Assembly (NCBI GenBank): GCA_937901345.1
Contig: CALCHM010000153.1
Span: forward strand, 1-32,319
Direction: 5' to 3'
DNA: 32,319 nt
Source of the DNA: an uncultured Prevotella sp.
GTDB lineage: Bacteria > Bacteroidota > Bacteroidia > Bacteroidales > Bacteroidaceae
The first letter of the stretch is position 1, and each line of letters opens with the position of its first letter. Shown here piece after piece: positions 16,715 to 25,275 of this stretch. The notes beneath the pieces are model-generated. The model did not search any database. It was not told the DNA's origin and saw nothing but the letters and a program-made list of their open reading frames with translations. The translations under genes and the position numbers were made by a program.

Positions 16715-16722
16715 TATCTTTG
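16715..16722 (+). promoter_or_regulatory. -7 box of the flippase gene
   Basis: TATCTTTG is a perfect TAnnTTTG match, 48 bases before the ATG. The nearest TTTG (16696-16699) is only 15 bases upstream, shorter than the usual 19-21. Confidence 0.5.
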
Positions 16723-16769
16723 TAATTCCACACATTTATATATATAGAACCTTATTAGCACATTAAATA

Positions 16770-18218
16770 ATGTCTGAGAACTTAAAAGAAAATACTGCAA
16801 AAAACTTCTTTTTGGCAGCGCTGAGTAATGGTACCCAACAGGTGGTTATGCTTCTCGTTGGTATACTTCTGGCGCGCAAGTTAGCTGTCTCTGACTATGC
16901 TGTGGTGGCTATGTTGACGGTTTTTTCAGTTATTGCGCAAAATCTTCAAGATAGTGGTTTTGCCACAGCTTTGTGTAACAAGCGAGATGCGAAACATGAG
17001 GATTTTAATGCTGTTTTTTGGTTAAGTATTAGTATCAGTATTGTTGTTTATACTTCTCTATTCTTTTGTGCACCTCTCATTGCTGCTTTTAATCATACGC
17101 CAGAGTTGACTCTTGTGGCGCGTATCATTTTCTTGGGGTTTGTGGTGACGAGTTTGAATACTGCGCATTGGGCATACCTTTATAAGCATCTCATGGTGCG
17201 TGAACGAACTATTTCTCAGGTGTCTTCGTCGCTAATATCGTCGGGTATTGGTCTTGTAGCAGCCTATTTAGGGGCGGGGTATTGGAGTCTTGTGGCTATG
17301 GATTTAGGGTACAAAGTGAGTATTTCAGCATTTTATTGGCATTATTCCCCGTGGCGGCCTACTTTTGTTTTTGATTTGCGTCCAGCATTTGCTCTATTTC
17401 GCTTTAGTAGTAAAATATTGCTCACCAACTTGCTCACAACCCTCAATGGGCAAGTGATGCAAGCGTTATTGGGGCATTTTTTTCCTAGAAAAGATGTTGT
17501 TGGGTATTACTCACAAGCCAATAAATGGTCATTGATGGGTACAAATCTGCTTACAGGGATGATTACAAATGTTGTGCAACCCGTGTTAGTGACCATCACG
17601 GATGATGCAGATCGCCAAGTACGTGTGTTCCGTAAAATGTTGCGATTTACCTCATTTCTTGCCTTCCCCATGCTTTGGGGATTAGGGCTTATTGCTCCCG
17701 AATTTATTCCGTTTGCGATAGGCGAAAAATGGAATGCATGTGTGCCGTTGCTTCAAATTCTATGCTTTGCAGCGCCCTTTTTACCCTTGGGGCAACTATT
17801 TGCTCAACTCCTAATCAGTAAAGGAAAATCCACGCGTTATTTAAGTATAACCAGTGCCTTCTTGTTTTTGCAGTTGGGGGTAGTTGTTGTGCTTCATTCT
17901 TATGGAGTTGATCGAATGCTTTACGCTATATCTGCGTTAAACATGGCATGGATATTGGTGTGGTGGAGTGGGGTGAGGAGTCTTTTGAATCTTCCGTTTC
18001 AGCGTGTCTTTCTTGATGTGTTTCCTTACTTTGGATTGGCACTTTTGACCACACTTTCTGCGTATTTCATTGGTAATTTTGTGTCGCATTTGTTACTTCG
18101 TATGGTCGTAAAAATTGTGGTCGCTGGAGCGCATTATTGGTTATGGATGCACTTGCTGAAACCTGTCGTGTATCAAGAGTGTGTCGCATTCCTTTTCAAG
18201 AAAATTACAAAGAAATGA
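16770..18218 (+). CDS. Polysaccharide flippase (Wzx-like, MOP/MATE superfamily)
   Basis: A 482-residue membrane protein with about 12-14 transmembrane segments spread along its length. It begins with a short cytoplasmic tail and the segment FFLAALSNGTQQVVMLLVG, typical of O-antigen and exopolysaccharide flippases of the WzxC/lipopolysaccharide biosynthesis group, with YWSLVAMDLG near residue 170. Such proteins move undecaprenyl-linked sugar repeat units across the inner membrane. No glycosyltransferase cluster, wzy or wzz lies beside it; it stands alone between the group II intron and a small acidic protein. The cargo therefore cannot be inferred. Confidence 0.87.
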   Translation: MSENLKENTAKNFFLAALSNGTQQVVMLLVGILLARKLAVSDYAVVAMLTVFSVIAQNLQDSGFATALCNKRDAKHEDFNAVFWLSISISIVVYTSLFFCAPLIAAFNHTPELTLVARIIFLGFVVTSLNTAHWAYLYKHLMVRERTISQVSSSLISSGIGLVAAYLGAGYWSLVAMDLGYKVSISAFYWHYSPWRPTFVFDLRPAFALFRFSSKILLTNLLTTLNGQVMQALLGHFFPRKDVVGYYSQANKWSLMGTNLLTGMITNVVQPVLVTITDDADRQVRVFRKMLRFTSFLAFPMLWGLGLIAPEFIPFAIGEKWNACVPLLQILCFAAPFLPLGQLFAQLLISKGKSTRYLSITSAFLFLQLGVVVVLHSYGVDRMLYAISALNMAWILVWWSGVRSLLNLPFQRVFLDVFPYFGLALLTTLSAYFIGNFVSHLLLRMVVKIVVAGAHYWLWMHLLKPVVYQECVAFLFKKITKK

Positions 18219-18307
18219 ACAATCTATTAACGGGGAGTTTTAGATGTGTATAGTTTATAGTCTCACAACTTATTTCTCTCACGAGTTAAAGTTTCAAAAA
18301 TATGTCG

Positions 18308-18315
18308 TAACTTTG
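18308..18315 (+). promoter_or_regulatory. -7 box before the small acidic protein and ffh
   Basis: TAACTTTG matches TAnnTTTG, 25 bases before the start at 18341. A proper -33 TTTG is not seen. Confidence 0.5.
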
Positions 18316-18340
18316 CACGACAATTAAAATTAGCGATACC

Positions 18341-18781
18341 ATGAGTAATAACGAACATACGCTCCAGCAAATCGGACGTGCTCTTAAAAAAGTGGCACAA
18401 AAGTTCAAAATAGAACTTGAAAATCAACCTTTAACCGACCTTCACTTGCAGGTGAATCCTGAAAGTGGCGAATTGCTTGTGTTTAACGATGAGGATGTGG
18501 AGATTACACGTTGTGTAGTTGAGGAATGGATAAATAACCATACCGAGAATTTCTACGAAATCGTGAAGCAGCAATTGCTTAAGGCGATTCAAGAGCATAA
18601 GGAGGTATTGGAAAACTTATGTATCTTGAAACCTTACTCCTTTGTGCTTGTTGATGAAGATCATGAAACGATTTGTGATCTCTATCTTGTGGATGACGAC
18701 ACCATTGTGCTTGATGGAGAACTCATGGAGGGGTTGAGTGATGACCTTGATAGTTTCTGGGAAGAACTTTCAAGCAGATAA
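18341..18781 (+). CDS. Conserved acidic protein of unknown function, upstream of ffh
   Basis: A 146-residue, strongly acidic, soluble protein with no signal peptide or membrane segment. The middle is helical and charged (VVEEWINNHTENFYEIVKQQ), and the C-terminal half has strand-like patches (SFVLVDEDHETICDLYLVDD) ending in Asp/Glu-rich turns. I do not recognise a domain. It lies 52 bases upstream of ffh in the same direction with no terminator between, so it is probably co-transcribed with the SRP gene. Composition is similar to its neighbours. Function is not assigned. Confidence 0.75.
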   Translation: MSNNEHTLQQIGRALKKVAQKFKIELENQPLTDLHLQVNPESGELLVFNDEDVEITRCVVEEWINNHTENFYEIVKQQLLKAIQEHKEVLENLCILKPYSFVLVDEDHETICDLYLVDDDTIVLDGELMEGLSDDLDSFWEELSSR

Positions 18782-18833
18782 TTACATTGGAAAACACACT
18801 ATTCTAAACATAACTAATTTCACTATACAAAAT

Positions 18834-20198
18834 ATGTTTGATTCATTAAGCGAACGCCTAGAGCGCTCATTTAAAATACTTAAGGGTGAGGGAAAAATTA
18901 CTGAAATTAACATAGCTGAAGCCCTCAAAGATGTGCGCCGTGCACTTATCGAAGCCGACGTAAACTACAAGGTCGCAAAGGGTTTTATTGACACGGTGAA
19001 GGAAAAAGCATTAGGGCAAAATGTGCTTATATCCGTAAAACCCAAGGAGATGATTATCAAGATTGTGCATGATGAGTTGGCACAATTGATGGGTGGCGAA
19101 ACCGCTGAATTAAACCTTCAAAGTCGTCCCTCGGTTATACTTATGGCTGGTCTAAATGGTGCGGGTAAAACGACACTTTCGGGTAAACTTGCACTTCATT
19201 TGAAAACAAAAAAACACCGTAATCCCCTTCTTGTGGCGTGTGACGTTTATCGTCCGGCGGCTATTGAGCAACTTCGCGTGTTAGCTGAGCAAATAGAAGT
19301 GCCTATCTATATGAACTTGGAATGCAAGGATCCCATACAGATAGCTCGAGAAGGTGTTCTTGAAGCAAAGTCAAAGGGGTATGACACTGTTATCGTCGAT
19401 ACAGCAGGTCGTCTTGCTATTGACGAGGAATTGATGCGAGAAATTGCGGCAATAAAGGACGCTTGCCAACCCGATGAAACTCTCTTTGTTGTTGATGCTA
19501 TGACGGGTCAGGATGCGGTAAATACGGCAAAAGAATTCAATGATCGCCTTGATTACGATGGCGTAGTGCTTACCAAACTCGATGGTGATACACGAGGTGG
19601 GGCGGCGATTTCTATTCGTACCGTTGTTAACAAACCTATTAAGTTTGTAGGTACAGGCGAAAAGATGGATGCGCTTGATCCATTCCACCCCAGTCGTATG
19701 GCAGACCGTATCCTTGGCATGGGAGATATTATCTCGCTTGTAGAACGTGCGCAACAGCAATTTGACGAAAAGGAAGCCCGTAAGTTGCAGGAAAAGATAC
19801 AGAAGAATAAGTTTGACTTTGAAGACTTCTATAATCAAATCCAGCAAATCAAGAAGATGGGTAACATTAAGGATCTCGCTTCTATGATTCCTGGTGTGGG
19901 TAAAGCGCTTAAGGATGTTGATATTGATGATAACGCTTTCAAGTCAATTGAAGCCATTATACAATCGATGACCCCCAAAGAACGTCGAAATCCAGAACTC
20001 TTGATGCGTCAAGCAACGCGAAAAATGCGCATAGCAAAAGGTTCGGGCACTAACATTCAAGATGTAAACCGCCTTATTAAGCAATTTGATCAGATGCGAA
20101 AGATGATGAAGATGATGACTGGTGGAAACATGAAGAACATGATGTCGCAAATGAAGCAGATGCAGCAAATGCAGCAAATGCAAGGGTTGAGAAGATAA
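18834..20198 (+). CDS. ffh: Signal recognition particle protein Ffh (SRP54)
   Basis: A 454-residue SRP GTPase that binds signal sequences and 4.5S RNA and docks with FtsY at the inner membrane. ATG 18834 gives MFDSLSERLERSFKILKGEG, the normal start of the N domain; the longer frame overlaps the preceding gene. The G domain starts with Walker A GLNGAGKTT at about 106-114, followed by DVYRPAAIEQL, DTAGRLAIDEE and TKLDGDTRGG. The M domain occupies the last 150 residues, with the Met-rich tail MRKMMKMMTGGNMKNMMSQM. Length is normal. A strong terminator follows at 20214. Confidence 0.98.
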   Translation: MFDSLSERLERSFKILKGEGKITEINIAEALKDVRRALIEADVNYKVAKGFIDTVKEKALGQNVLISVKPKEMIIKIVHDELAQLMGGETAELNLQSRPSVILMAGLNGAGKTTLSGKLALHLKTKKHRNPLLVACDVYRPAAIEQLRVLAEQIEVPIYMNLECKDPIQIAREGVLEAKSKGYDTVIVDTAGRLAIDEELMREIAAIKDACQPDETLFVVDAMTGQDAVNTAKEFNDRLDYDGVVLTKLDGDTRGGAAISIRTVVNKPIKFVGTGEKMDALDPFHPSRMADRILGMGDIISLVERAQQQFDEKEARKLQEKIQKNKFDFEDFYNQIQQIKKMGNIKDLASMIPGVGKALKDVDIDDNAFKSIEAIIQSMTPKERRNPELLMRQATRKMRIAKGSGTNIQDVNRLIKQFDQMRKMMKMMTGGNMKNMMSQMKQMQQMQQMQGLRR

Positions 20199-20213
20199 GT
20201 TCAACAGAAGTTT

Positions 20214-20260
20214 ACAAGTGCGGTGTCGCAATGCGGATTCCGCACTTGTTTGTTTTTTTT
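20214..20260 (+). terminator. Terminator after ffh
   Basis: ACAAGTGCGG pairs with CCGCACTTGT over 10 bp with a 16-base loop, followed by TTGTTTTTTTT. Confidence 0.88.
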
Positions 20261-20335
20261 GAGACATTTCATACGACCTTTGCACACTTGTAAAAAACGA
20301 TAGTAAATAAACACCTTTTTACAAAGAATATCCTC

Positions 20336-21214
20336 ATGATAATTATAGATGGAAAGGCAACTGCCGCACAAATTAAGCAAGAAATTGCGACTGAAGTTGA
20401 AACTTTAATTTCTGCAGGAAAGAAACGTCCTCACCTTGCGGCAATCCTTGTGGGACATGACGGAGGGAGTGAAACATATGTGAAGAATAAAATGCTTGCA
20501 TGTGAAGCATGTGGGTTTAAATCTTCTCTAATCCGCTTTGATACCGATGTAACTGAGGATACACTCCTTGAGCAGGTGGCGCGTCTCAATAATGACGACG
20601 ATGTAGATGGGTTCATTGTGCAACTCCCTTTACCTAAGCACATTTCAGAGCAGCGTATTACTGAGGCAATAGACTTTCGCAAAGATGTTGACGGATTTCA
20701 TCCTATCAATGTAGGTAGACTTTCGATCGGTTTTCCTTGCTATGTTTCAGCAACACCGAAAGGAATTTTTGAACTTCTTCGTCGATATAATATCCCTACA
20801 AGTGGAAAACATTGTGTAATTATCGGGCGTAGCAATATTGTAGGCAAACCTATGGCATCCTTAATGATTCAGAAAGAACTTGGAGATGCCACTGTGACCA
20901 TAGTTCATAGTCATACGCAGAATTTGAAAGAAGAATGTCGTCGCGCTGATATTCTTATTGCCGCCCTTGGGCGCCCCAATTTCGTTACTGCTGATATGGT
21001 AAAACCAGGTGCAACCGTGATAGATGTAGGTACAACGCGTGTTCCTGATGCGTCACGTCCAAGTGGATTCCGTCTGTGTGGGGACGTCGCTTTCTCTGAA
21101 GTTGCGCCTCTATGTTCAGCGATTAGTCCTGTTCCTGGTGGAGTTGGACCTATGACGATTTGCATGCTGATGCTAAATACGCTTGAGGCTGCAAAAGGTA
21201 CATTAAAAGTGTGA
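20336..21214 (+). CDS. folD: Bifunctional methylenetetrahydrofolate dehydrogenase/cyclohydrolase FolD
   Basis: A 292-residue enzyme that oxidises 5,10-methylene-THF and hydrolyses the product to 10-formyl-THF in one-carbon metabolism. Recognisable blocks: LAAILVGHDGGSETYVKNK, with the catalytic Lys in the YVKNK motif; DGFIVQLPLPKHI; DVDGFHPINVGRL; the NAD(P)-binding IIGRSNIVGKPMA; and the closing PVPGGVGPMT. It is cytoplasmic and of normal length. It follows ffh after a terminator, so it likely has its own promoter in the 75-base gap, though I see no clean consensus. Confidence 0.97.
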   Translation: MIIIDGKATAAQIKQEIATEVETLISAGKKRPHLAAILVGHDGGSETYVKNKMLACEACGFKSSLIRFDTDVTEDTLLEQVARLNNDDDVDGFIVQLPLPKHISEQRITEAIDFRKDVDGFHPINVGRLSIGFPCYVSATPKGIFELLRRYNIPTSGKHCVIIGRSNIVGKPMASLMIQKELGDATVTIVHSHTQNLKEECRRADILIAALGRPNFVTADMVKPGATVIDVGTTRVPDASRPSGFRLCGDVAFSEVAPLCSAISPVPGGVGPMTICMLMLNTLEAAKGTLKV

Positions 21215-21459
21215 AAATGTCGTTTTGAATGAATGAAACTCATTCTTATGCGTTTTATTTTTGCAATGTTAGGGGGAGAGAAGTTTTTAGCAACATAAAT
21301 GAAGCTTTTCTTGAAATATTCGCAATAGGTTTGAGTTGGTTGTATTGAATCTAAGGAGTCTTTTTTCTTGTTTTAATGATGTTTTGAAAGGCGCAGTTTT
21401 CAAAATGCAGATATGCTAATATTTTTATCAAGCTAAGAGTAAAAAACAATCAGAAAGAC
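21215..21459. other. Intergenic stretch between folD and the tRNA promoter
   Basis: AT-rich, with no credible ORF. A short dyad, GAATGA/TCATTC, near 21227-21245 might weakly terminate folD. Nothing else is recognised. Confidence 0.35.
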
Positions 21460-21490
21460 TTTGGTGATTCAAAAATACTTTATAACTTTG
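21460..21490 (+). promoter_or_regulatory. Promoter of tRNA-His
   Basis: TTTG (21460-21463), exactly 19 bases, then TAACTTTG (21483-21490). This is a textbook Bacteroidetes promoter, about 30 bases before the tRNA. Confidence 0.85.
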
Positions 21491-21521
21491 CATCGCTTTC
21501 GGAAAGAAAGATGCTAACTAT

Positions 21522-21596
21522 GGTGCCCGTAGTTCAGTTGGTTAGAGCGTCAGATTGTGGTTCTGAATGTCGTGGGTTCGAGTCCCATCGGGCACC
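21522..21596 (+). tRNA. tRNA-His (GTG anticodon)
   Basis: Acceptor strands GTGCCCG and CGGGCAC pair fully. The anticodon stem TCAGA/TCTGA encloses the loop TTGTGGT, giving anticodon GTG, which reads histidine codons. A G at position -1 faces C73 (21596), the histidine identity pair. The T arm is GTGGGTTCGAGTCCCAT. CCA is not encoded (CTAA follows). It has its own promoter and terminator. Confidence 0.97.
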
Positions 21597-21607
21597 CTAA
21601 AGTTGAG

Positions 21608-21641
21608 AACAACTACTTCGTATGAAGTGGTTGTTTTTTTA
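21608..21641 (+). terminator. Terminator after tRNA-His
   Basis: AACAACTACTTC pairs with GAAGTGGTTGTT over 12 positions (one G-T pair) around GTAT, followed by a run of T. Confidence 0.88.
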
Positions 21642-21662
21642 TTCTTATATGAGTTTGTTGGA

Positions 21663-21693
21663 TTTGAAAAACGGTTTTAATTTTGTACATTTG
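21663..21693 (+). promoter_or_regulatory. Promoter of the divIC-like gene
   Basis: TTTG (21663-21666), 19 bases, then TACATTTG (21686-21693); a second overlapping TAATTTTG lies at 21678. The match to the Bacteroidetes consensus is exact. The start codon is 61 bases downstream. Confidence 0.8.
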
Positions 21694-21753
21694 CATGGCG
21701 GTTGTACATGAAATTAGAAAATACGCAGATCTTGCCTCATGACTTTTTGATTT

Positions 21754-22056
21754 ATGACGTTTAAATTATATTTCTCCAAAATAGTTAAATGGATTTGGCG
21801 GTTCAAATATCTTTGGACCTTTTTATTGTTTGCGCTTATTATTGGTGTGCTTGACACCAATAGTTTGTGGCGCCGCTATAACATCCGCCAGCAAAATGAT
21901 GCGCTACGAGCGGAGATTCAAACCTACAAAGAACAATTTGAGGCGGATAAGCGAGAACTTCGTGCCCTACAAAATGATCCTGAAGTTGTAGAAGAGGTGG
22001 CAAGAATGCGTCTGTTTATGAAGAGACCCGATGAAGATGTTTACATCATAGAATAA
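21754..22056 (+). CDS. DivIC/FtsB-like septum formation protein
   Basis: A 100-residue bitopic membrane protein: short cytoplasmic N-terminus, one transmembrane helix at about 19-37 (FKYLWTFLLFALIIGVLD), then a coiled coil (about 45-75: IRQQNDALRAEIQTYKEQFE) and a short C-terminal tail with NDPEVVEEVARMRLFMKRP. This is the FtsB/DivIC pattern; these proteins pair with FtsL and help activate septal cell-wall synthesis. It starts a two-gene unit with the membrane protein at 22065, only 8 bases downstream. Family placement is good; which orthologue it is remains less certain. Confidence 0.87.
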   Translation: MTFKLYFSKIVKWIWRFKYLWTFLLFALIIGVLDTNSLWRRYNIRQQNDALRAEIQTYKEQFEADKRELRALQNDPEVVEEVARMRLFMKRPDEDVYIIE

Positions 22057-22064
22057 ATAATCGT

Positions 22065-22457
22065 ATGAAAGAACTTACAAAATTTCAAACAATCCTATAT
22101 AACCTCGGAGGTGTGATGATGCTTATAGGTGCTATCATGCCAATGGAACCTTCGCTCATGACCTATGCGGCATACATCTATATGTGTGGTGCATTAACAT
22201 TTGGGTGTATGCAGCTTCTACAGCGTTATGACGGTCGTAATATAGCGCTTATGCGCTTGCGTCGCCAACAGATAGTTGCTTCATTCCTACTCATTGCTGC
22301 AGGAATAATGTTTATTATGAAAGTAAATGCTATTGCTCCATTCCGTGGTGATGAATGGCAAGTGGCGCTCTGTATAGCGGCTTTTATTGAACTCTACACC
22401 GCTTTCCGCATTCCAGCAGAAATAAAGAAGGAGAATGAGAGCGGAGAACTGGATTAA
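22065..22457 (+). CDS. Small four-helix membrane protein
   Basis: A 130-residue protein with four hydrophobic segments, near residues 11-28, 33-52, 70-88 and 97-114. A basic cytoplasmic-looking loop, QRYDGRNIALMRLRRQQ, lies between the second and third. The C-terminus is charged (EIKKENESGELD). I recognise it only as a conserved-looking protein of Bacteroidetes genomes without a known function. It follows the divIC-like gene by 8 bases, so the two are co-transcribed and a link to the cell envelope or division is possible. A terminator follows at 22471. Confidence 0.75.
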   Translation: MKELTKFQTILYNLGGVMMLIGAIMPMEPSLMTYAAYIYMCGALTFGCMQLLQRYDGRNIALMRLRRQQIVASFLLIAAGIMFIMKVNAIAPFRGDEWQVALCIAAFIELYTAFRIPAEIKKENESGELD

Positions 22458-22470
22458 TATTTCAAAAAAT

Positions 22471-22508
22471 AATGCGAATCAGTAATTGGCAACTGATTCG
22501 CATTTTTA
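22471..22508. terminator. Terminator between convergent genes
   Basis: AATGCGAATCAGT pairs with ACTGATTCGCATT over 13 bp around AATTGGCA, flanked by A-rich sequence on the left and TTTTTATTATT on the right. It can serve both the plus-strand membrane protein and comEC. Confidence 0.85.
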
Positions 22509-22555
22509 TTATTATAGGCGTTCTAATACCATTCAAATAGTGTTCGAATTCTATT

Positions 22556-24100
22556 CTATCTGGCACACATTTCAATGATGCCAATGCTCAGAATAATGAT
22601 TCCGATACCAACGATCAACGTCATGCGCCGCTTGTAGTGCCCCAATCCCCAAATAATGAATGGAGGAAGCAGATAAAGCAGCAGCACAGTAGGAAGGGTT
22701 ATGGACATCTTGAGCGTGGCAAGAGGTAAAGCGGAGAAACATTCAAGTCCGCCATTCATCACACGAACGCATCCGCTAAGCATGCTGCCCAATACCGTTT
22801 CGGCAAAAGGCAAGAGATAGAATAGGAGCGCCAAACTTAACACGATTCCAGCCCAGGGTATCACCCATAGCGAAATGAGCAAACTATATGTGGGCAAAAG
22901 GTGGAAGTAATAGAGCACGAGCGGGAGCGTGGCAATTTGTGCCGATAGACTAACGCGCACCAAGTCTTGAAGCGTATCTATGCACCAGCGCTTTATGTGC
23001 CAACGTAGGTTTTCGCCTTGCCAAATTAGCGTTTTTCGGGGAAGATAAGGCATCAAGAGCAGTATGCCCAACACGGCAATGAACGACAATTGAAAACCGA
23101 CATCAAAAAGTGACTGGGGCGACCATATTAAAAGCACGAGCGCAGCTATGGACACGTTGTGGAGGGAAAGACTGCCTCGCTGGAAAAGGATGCCCAACTG
23201 AATGAGCGTAAGCATCACCGCTGCGCGTAATAAGGAGAGCGGTGCTCCCGCCATAAATACAAATGCCCACATGGCAAGAATAAAACCCACTTGCACGCAT
23301 TTACAAAAGACGCAAAAGGCGCGCAGAGGTCGCAAGAATAAGAGATTGAAGAGTGCGAAAAGGATGCTGAGGTGTAAACCCGAGAGTGCCAAGACATGGC
23401 TGGCGCCCGTTTCGGAATACACACGCCGCGTTTCTTGTGTCAAGAGTTGCTTATACCCCAAGGTCATGGCACTCACCACTTCTAATGACATGCCGTCAAG
23501 ATGGCGCTCCAAGCGTTGGGACAACCCTTTGCGCACCTCTAAAAGATTAGCGACTATGGGATTTGCCTGTGCGTTTTCAGCAATGCGCCAATCTGCTGAC
23601 TTGCAAAATCCGGTGCCAGAAATGCCCTGGCGCAACAGATAACGCGCATAATCAAACGTTCCGGCATCATCAAAATTATGAGGTTGTTGCAATCGAGTGT
23701 AAATAAAGAGTGTGCCTCCGTAGATGGGCACAGGTGAGAGCGAATCTCGCTGAAGTGTGAGGCGCACACGGTGGGAGTCAACCGTTGCCGTTACTTGATA
23801 GTGTTTTGCCTTCTCTCGAATGTCCGTAATGTTTGTGGCACAATACACCTGCTTTTCTTCGCTCCATTCTGTTCGCAATTGTACACGCTCATTTACCAAC
23901 AATGCACTGCCTAATAGGAAAAATGCGAACGCCAGAGAAATGCAAAACATGCGCCTTCCTCGCCATAACAGTACGGACAAGAGAAAGGCGCACGTTGCGC
24001 AACTAAACAACACGAAAGTGCCCTCTGATATTGCCTCAAAAGCCAAGTCTGCACATACGATGCCGACAATAAAACAAACTATGAGGCGAGGAAGGAGCAT
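22556..24100 (-). CDS. comEC: ComEC/Rec2-like DNA-uptake channel protein
   Basis: A 514-residue polytopic membrane protein. The N-terminus has two or three membrane helices, then an OB-like extracytoplasmic segment (about 75-185), then the Competence domain with its core motif SHVLALSGLHLSILF near residue 233 and several helices to the end. ComEC forms the inner-membrane channel through which single-stranded DNA enters during transformation. The protein stops after the membrane region and lacks the C-terminal metallo-beta-lactamase domain found in longer ComEC proteins. It follows the ComEA-like HHH gene in the same direction, with three 10-bp tandem repeats just before its start. Confidence 0.9.
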   Translation of the reverse strand: MLLPRLIVCFIVGIVCADLAFEAISEGTFVLFSCATCAFLLSVLLWRGRRMFCISLAFAFFLLGSALLVNERVQLRTEWSEEKQVYCATNITDIREKAKHYQVTATVDSHRVRLTLQRDSLSPVPIYGGTLFIYTRLQQPHNFDDAGTFDYARYLLRQGISGTGFCKSADWRIAENAQANPIVANLLEVRKGLSQRLERHLDGMSLEVVSAMTLGYKQLLTQETRRVYSETGASHVLALSGLHLSILFALFNLLFLRPLRAFCVFCKCVQVGFILAMWAFVFMAGAPLSLLRAAVMLTLIQLGILFQRGSLSLHNVSIAALVLLIWSPQSLFDVGFQLSFIAVLGILLLMPYLPRKTLIWQGENLRWHIKRWCIDTLQDLVRVSLSAQIATLPLVLYYFHLLPTYSLLISLWVIPWAGIVLSLALLFYLLPFAETVLGSMLSGCVRVMNGGLECFSALPLATLKMSITLPTVLLLYLLPPFIIWGLGHYKRRMTLIVGIGIIILSIGIIEMCAR

Positions 24101-24120
24101 GCTATGCGTAGGTGAAGGTG

Positions 24121-24150
24121 GAGATGGGTGAAGATGGGTGAAGATGGGTG
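24121..24150. repeat. Three tandem 10-bp repeats before comEC
   Basis: The plus strand reads AGATGGGTGA three times (the last copy ends in T), from about 24122. It lies about 20 bases upstream of the comEC start on the minus strand, inside the comEA-comEC gap. Confidence 0.7.
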
Positions 24151-24190
24151 TGTGGATGTAGTGGTCAACCCATTAAGGAGAAACGAGCAG

Positions 24191-25075
24191 TCAAAATGCA
24201 AAATAAGGTGCAAGGCGCTGAAAATCCTGAGGTGTAAATTCGGGATAGAGTTGCAAATCCGTCCATGACCTTAGCGGTCCGTATTTATGGATGTGCGTCA
24301 CAATTACCTTCACCTGCTCGTAATTTAAATACGGATGGCGTATGAGGGTTTTAAAATCGCTCTTGTTGATAGGAATGGTGCGAAGGGTGGGGTGCGGTTC
24401 GGTTGTAAACCATTCCTCAATACGTTCGGGAAGTCCCTCGATTTCCCTTAATTGCGAGGTAGACACGAATCCACCAAGGCGCTCGCGATAACGCACAATT
24501 GCTTGTGAATAATAAGGACCTATACCTGGAATTTTGCACAATGTCAATGTGTCTACACCGTTCAAGTCAAGCACGGTGAGTTGGTCAAACTTATCTGTAT
24601 GCTTGCGGTACAAGGAATCTTGGCGCGAGCGATCGGTTGCGGTGTAATACTTACGCTTTGCTGGTTGAGGAATTTCGATATAGGGTCGTAGGCGTAGAAA
24701 CTCCTCCTGCGTAAGTCCGTAAAGGCGCTTAAAGTCATCTGTATCTTTCCAGCGTCCGCCAGCACGGCGATAGGCCATCATATTTTTGATTTGCCAGTGC
24801 TTCAACCCCAAGCGCAAGAGCGTTATGCTATCCGCTGTGTTAGGGTTAAAGGTGAAGTATGCTGCGGGAGTGGGTGTCTTGTGGTACGACTCACGTGTGT
24901 TCACGTCCGCTTTAAACGCCTCCCATTTTACCGAATCTTCTGCCTCCAACGTTGCACTACCACTACTTATCTTAGAATTTCTCACGTAAATAATTCCGCC
25001 ACTCACGCAGAGTAGCAGCAACAAGAGAACGAGGAGACCGCGCTTCTCGGAGCGAGAAAGAAAGAGGCGTTTCAT
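24191..25075 (-). CDS. ComEA-like helix-hairpin-helix protein
   Basis: A 294-residue protein with an N-terminal membrane anchor (RGLLVLLLLLLCVSGGIIYV, about residues 13-32) and several helix-hairpin-helix units outside the membrane. The first is around 80-125 (LRLGLKHWQIKNMMAYRRAG), the classical one near 180-205 (LCKIPGIGPYYSQAIVRYRE), and a further one at the C-terminus (PYLNYEQVKVIVTHIHKYGP). ComEA proteins bind incoming double-stranded DNA and pass it to ComEC, which is the next gene downstream. The multiple HHH units make it longer than the single-domain ComEA of Bacillus, as is usual in Bacteroidetes. Confidence 0.87.
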   Translation of the reverse strand: MKRLFLSRSEKRGLLVLLLLLLCVSGGIIYVRNSKISSGSATLEAEDSVKWEAFKADVNTRESYHKTPTPAAYFTFNPNTADSITLLRLGLKHWQIKNMMAYRRAGGRWKDTDDFKRLYGLTQEEFLRLRPYIEIPQPAKRKYYTATDRSRQDSLYRKHTDKFDQLTVLDLNGVDTLTLCKIPGIGPYYSQAIVRYRERLGGFVSTSQLREIEGLPERIEEWFTTEPHPTLRTIPINKSDFKTLIRHPYLNYEQVKVIVTHIHKYGPLRSWTDLQLYPEFTPQDFQRLAPYFAF

Positions 25076-25275
25076 GCGTAGGTTGCGGAATGGTTATGAC
25101 ATAAGGGGGATGTAAAATCATTGGAATGCAAAGAAGTGCGGATAGCCTGTGCTTATCGAGAATGAGAACAACAACAACTTCGCTAAGCCATCACAAATTG
25201 CTTGTCACGGTGTCACATGTCACACATATCACAAAACGGAGCGATGTAACGAAATCCATCACAGTGTAGGGTTGG

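Noticed and set aside
22556..24100. Plus-strand frame of 146 codons at 23202-23642 inside comEC
   Set aside because: Antisense to a clear membrane protein gene, with no motif or promoter; a shadow frame.
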